Assembly (NCBI GenBank): GCA_963969395.1
Contig: OZ017795.1
Location: 31,229,063 to 31,293,062, forward strand
Length of the DNA: 64,000 bases
Reading direction: 5' to 3'
Origin: Pseudoscleropodium purum
Lineage: Eukaryota; Streptophyta; Bryopsida; Hypnales; Brachytheciaceae
The notes under the pieces were generated by a model that searched no databases, had not been told where the DNA came from, and worked only from the letters and a program-made list of their open reading frames with translations. A program made the translations under genes and the position numbers. Numbering within the stretch: position 1 is the first letter of the stretch; every line of letters starts with the position of its first letter. Of this stretch, positions 61,640-64,000 are shown in pieces.

Positions 61640-62477
61640 AACTACTAAAGGTTTGTGCATCTCCAAAATGAATGCACCTTAATTGTGAATTTCAAAATAA
61701 TTGTTTTAGATATTTGATTAAAATTATAAAAAAAAATATTGAAAGTTTTGTATCTACTCCATATTAAAATTTTGGAAAATTGACAAAATTAATTGCAATT
61801 ACAAGCTATATAGATTAGAATTTAAATTTCACAATATTGGGTACATTTCATTTATATTTTTTAATGAATTTTAAATCTAACTTTTAAAACAATGTTTCCC
61901 ATTCTAACTTTCGTTTACAATAAATTTTTAAATTTTTATAAATATGTATACTATAATTAATGTGATTTTCTTGCTTTGCTTTAAAAGATTACAATAATTT
62001 GATAATTCAATAAATAATTTTGAAACAATCAATATCAACAAAAATACATGCTTTCATAAGTGGAAATTACTAAAAATATTAATTATATATAATAATAATA
62101 ATGATAATAATAAAGATAAATTTAATTCAATAGAAGCATTTAATTTAAGGATCAATTGCAATGTTTTTTGGGGTGTAAAATATATAATAATCAATTGATA
62201 AATCTTCTCACCAATTTTTATAGCTATTTGTACTTCTAAAAAAATTCCAATTAATTGAATATTTTTTGTTGTATTTACTAATTTATTTTCACTTTTTACA
62301 ACAAAAATTATAACCATGACATATTTTTACAAAACAAATCAAATTTTTGAACAGTGGAAAACAAACCATAGTCATGTACTAGTAAAATTAAAAGATTGAT
62401 ATTTGAATACCATTTAAAAGGCTAAATGTAGCTCAAACATAATGTATGACCATTCTGCAATGAGTTTGGTCTAGGAG
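61640..62477 (+). mobile_element. TTAA-type element, group III, copy 2
   Basis: Second copy of the 56.5-57.4 kb repeat in the same orientation, ending CTAGGAG|TTAA (62478-62481). Internal (AAT)n expansion near 62,088-62,110. No coding frame. Confidence 0.62.
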
Positions 62478-62539
62478 TTAAGTTAATTCATCTTTGTAGT
62501 TTCTAATTTGCTTATAAATTTTTGTCTACATCCATGTTT

Positions 62540-62579
62540 TCCAATGGAAAGAAAACTTTGATGTTTTCTTTCCAATGGA
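62540..62579. repeat. Near-perfect hairpin
   Basis: TCCAATGGAAAGAAAAC-type arm at 62540-62556 (TCC reads TTCC) pairs with GTTTTCTTTCCAATGGA at 62563, one mismatch in 17 and a 6-base loop. Confidence 0.8.
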
Positions 62580-62886
62580 ATAAACTATCCATTTGGATTC
62601 AAAAAGGTTCACTACTCATTCTTCTTGAACTAAAACACACTATGTGATTCTAAACAAAGGTTCTCAAATTTAATGTAAGGTCTCAACATGTACTCTTTTA
62701 GTGGGAATATAATTTTTTTCCAATCAAGTGGCCAGATAAAAAATTATGTTCCATTGCCAACAACTTCTTAGACAAGACATGCAATTTCAACTAAAGTAGC
62801 ACATGCAAAAAACTTCCTCCACTTCTGAAATTTGATATTATATTTGATATTATAGCTTCTTGAATCCAAATGCTATTGCCAATTCC

Positions 62887-62998
62887 AAAAGTGGGATTTT
62901 TGTAGTATAGACAGGGATTTGTTGACAATTGTAACCAACATGATATAGAATGCAACTATTAACAAATCCCTACATGTATTGCAAGAATCTCACTTTTT
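62887..62998. repeat. Foldback of about 112 bp
   Basis: AAAAGTGGGATTTTTGTAGT...GGGATTTGTT at 62887-62923 pairs with AACAAATCCCTACATGTATT...CACTTTTT at 62961-62998; about 80% complementary, 37-base loop. Confidence 0.75.
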
Positions 62999-62999
62999 G

Positions 63000-63600
63000 A
63001 AATGTTGAATTTATTGACCTTGTCAGGTAAGGTTAATTTCTTAAAACTTCAAATGCTATAATCTTTCAATCTACATGGTCCAAAATTTTGAATTTTTTCC
63101 ACCCATTTCCATATTAGTCAAGTTAGAATTCAAATGGGATTAATTTCAAATAAAAAAGAAATTCTTGTTGCCCCTAAAGTGGCAATTTCGAACAATTTTT
63201 GCCCAAATGTGCTATGGTCTTTAGGAGGTCCCTTCTTATCCTAAGTTAAAAAAAAATTCAAAACCACCTCCTATTTCTATTGGGAAGAATTTTATTATTA
63301 ATATTTTGTATATCATTTAAATATTCTAAATAATTTAAAAAATAAAATTAAATAGATAGAGATATAGCATAGAAAGAAATGTAAATTATTGATAGCTCTA
63401 AGATGGAATTGAAACACACTAATATCATATGTAAAATTGTTATTACAAGCAAATTAAACCTAATGGAAGTTTTAATTCATTTTCAATTGTGAATATTGAA
63501 TTCAAAAACAAATCTAATACGACATTTTCTACATATGATGAAGTGATTGCCTATAAAACAAAATACTCTACAAAATCACTTTATCATTTCAAAATTGTTA
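63000..63600. repeat. Fragments of TTAA element, group I
   Basis: 'CTTCAAATGCTATAATCTTTCAATCTACATGGTC' at 63,048 and 'TTATTGATAGCTCTAAGATGGAATTGAAACA' at 63,388 resemble blocks of the group I element, but in opposite orientations, so this is a rearranged remnant. Confidence 0.5.
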
Positions 63601-64000
63601 ATTTCGAACCCTAAAAAAATTTGAGCCAAAAAAAGATGAACTAGGTCATGAACTCACAACGTAGTTGGACAATCCTAAAAATGAAGCTCATTGTGCACTA
63701 GAGGAATTTGATTCTCTAATTCAATCCATAAGTGATGGGCAAGGTTGGCACATTGTTATTGAATATTTATTCTTTTTCCAAAATAAAGGTTTGGCAAAAG
63801 GTAAAAATAGAGTTTAAATAAAATTGTTGCATTATTCTTTTTTCCTATACACAAGATTTTTCTTGCACAATAAAATTCCCTAAAAACCCTTGTTTGCTCT
63901 TTTAAACCCTAAAAATGATGTAGTAGCCTAAAAGTGTCCAATGGATGCCAAAGAATCCTTTTGTGTAAGAAAGAAGTGCAAATGTTTCATCCTTGGAATG

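Larger units (their letters stand above)
60587..64000. other. Region upstream of the first recognised exon
   Basis: 3.4 kb. It must contain, or be followed by, the start of CFAP43, but I found no exon with an initiator Met and a donor in phase. It contains a group III element (about 61,640-62,477), two hairpins and fragments of group I sequence. No promoter elements can be named. Confidence 0.5.

Overview
This is eukaryotic nuclear DNA: very AT-rich (I would guess 70-75% A+T by eye), with no compact genes. It is occupied almost entirely by one large gene on the minus strand. I rebuilt 26 exons that share one reading direction. All but one of the splice joins keep the reading frame. Together they encode about 1,390 residues: an N-terminal part with WD40-type beta-propeller blades (positions about 60.6 kb down to 20.6 kb) and a C-terminal coiled-coil part (about 20.0 kb down to 0.77 kb). 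The order of landmarks fits cilia- and flagella-associated protein 43 (CFAP43/FAP43, once WDR96), the axonemal tether/tether-head protein that works with CFAP44 near inner dynein arm f. Those landmarks are a 'CHCW' propeller segment, an 'LYSYFEL' segment, 'ALVDMMGG', 'EDKALDRNFRKNFAD' and 'VSPVQWERL'. The assignment is from memory of the family; CFAP44 is the main alternative. Both ends are missing: the start codon lies upstream of about 60.6 kb (unrecognised or outside the window), and the last part of the coiled coil lies beyond position 769.

The organism must build motile cilia or flagella. Long AT-rich introns, a CACTA-type miniature element with plant-like ends (CACTAGTAGAAAA) and a possible tRNA-Met primer site of the plant LTR-retrotransposon kind suggest a land plant with swimming sperm (bryophyte, lycophyte, fern, cycad or Ginkgo). 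This is weak: a TTAA-inserting (piggyBac-like) element family in the same introns is unusual for plants, so an alga or an AT-rich animal is not excluded.

The exons cover only about 4.2 kb of a 60-kb gene span. The introns (83 bp to about 9 kb) hold layers of small non-autonomous DNA transposons: (1) a TTAA-flanked CCCCTAAA...TTTAGGGG family in three subgroups, including one copy inserted in another with an 'empty site' visible elsewhere in the window; (2) a 429-bp GC-rich hAT-type element with an exact 8-bp target duplication; (3) a 193-bp CACTA-like element; (4) a roughly 210-240-bp three-copy family ending in TGCTA..TATGTGAGC; and (5) several foldback hairpins. There are also a GC-rich stray open frame at 14.3 kb, a degenerate tandem repeat at 26.8 kb and two poly(C) runs.

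I see no second convincing gene, no tRNA or rRNA gene, no CRISPR array and no promoter.
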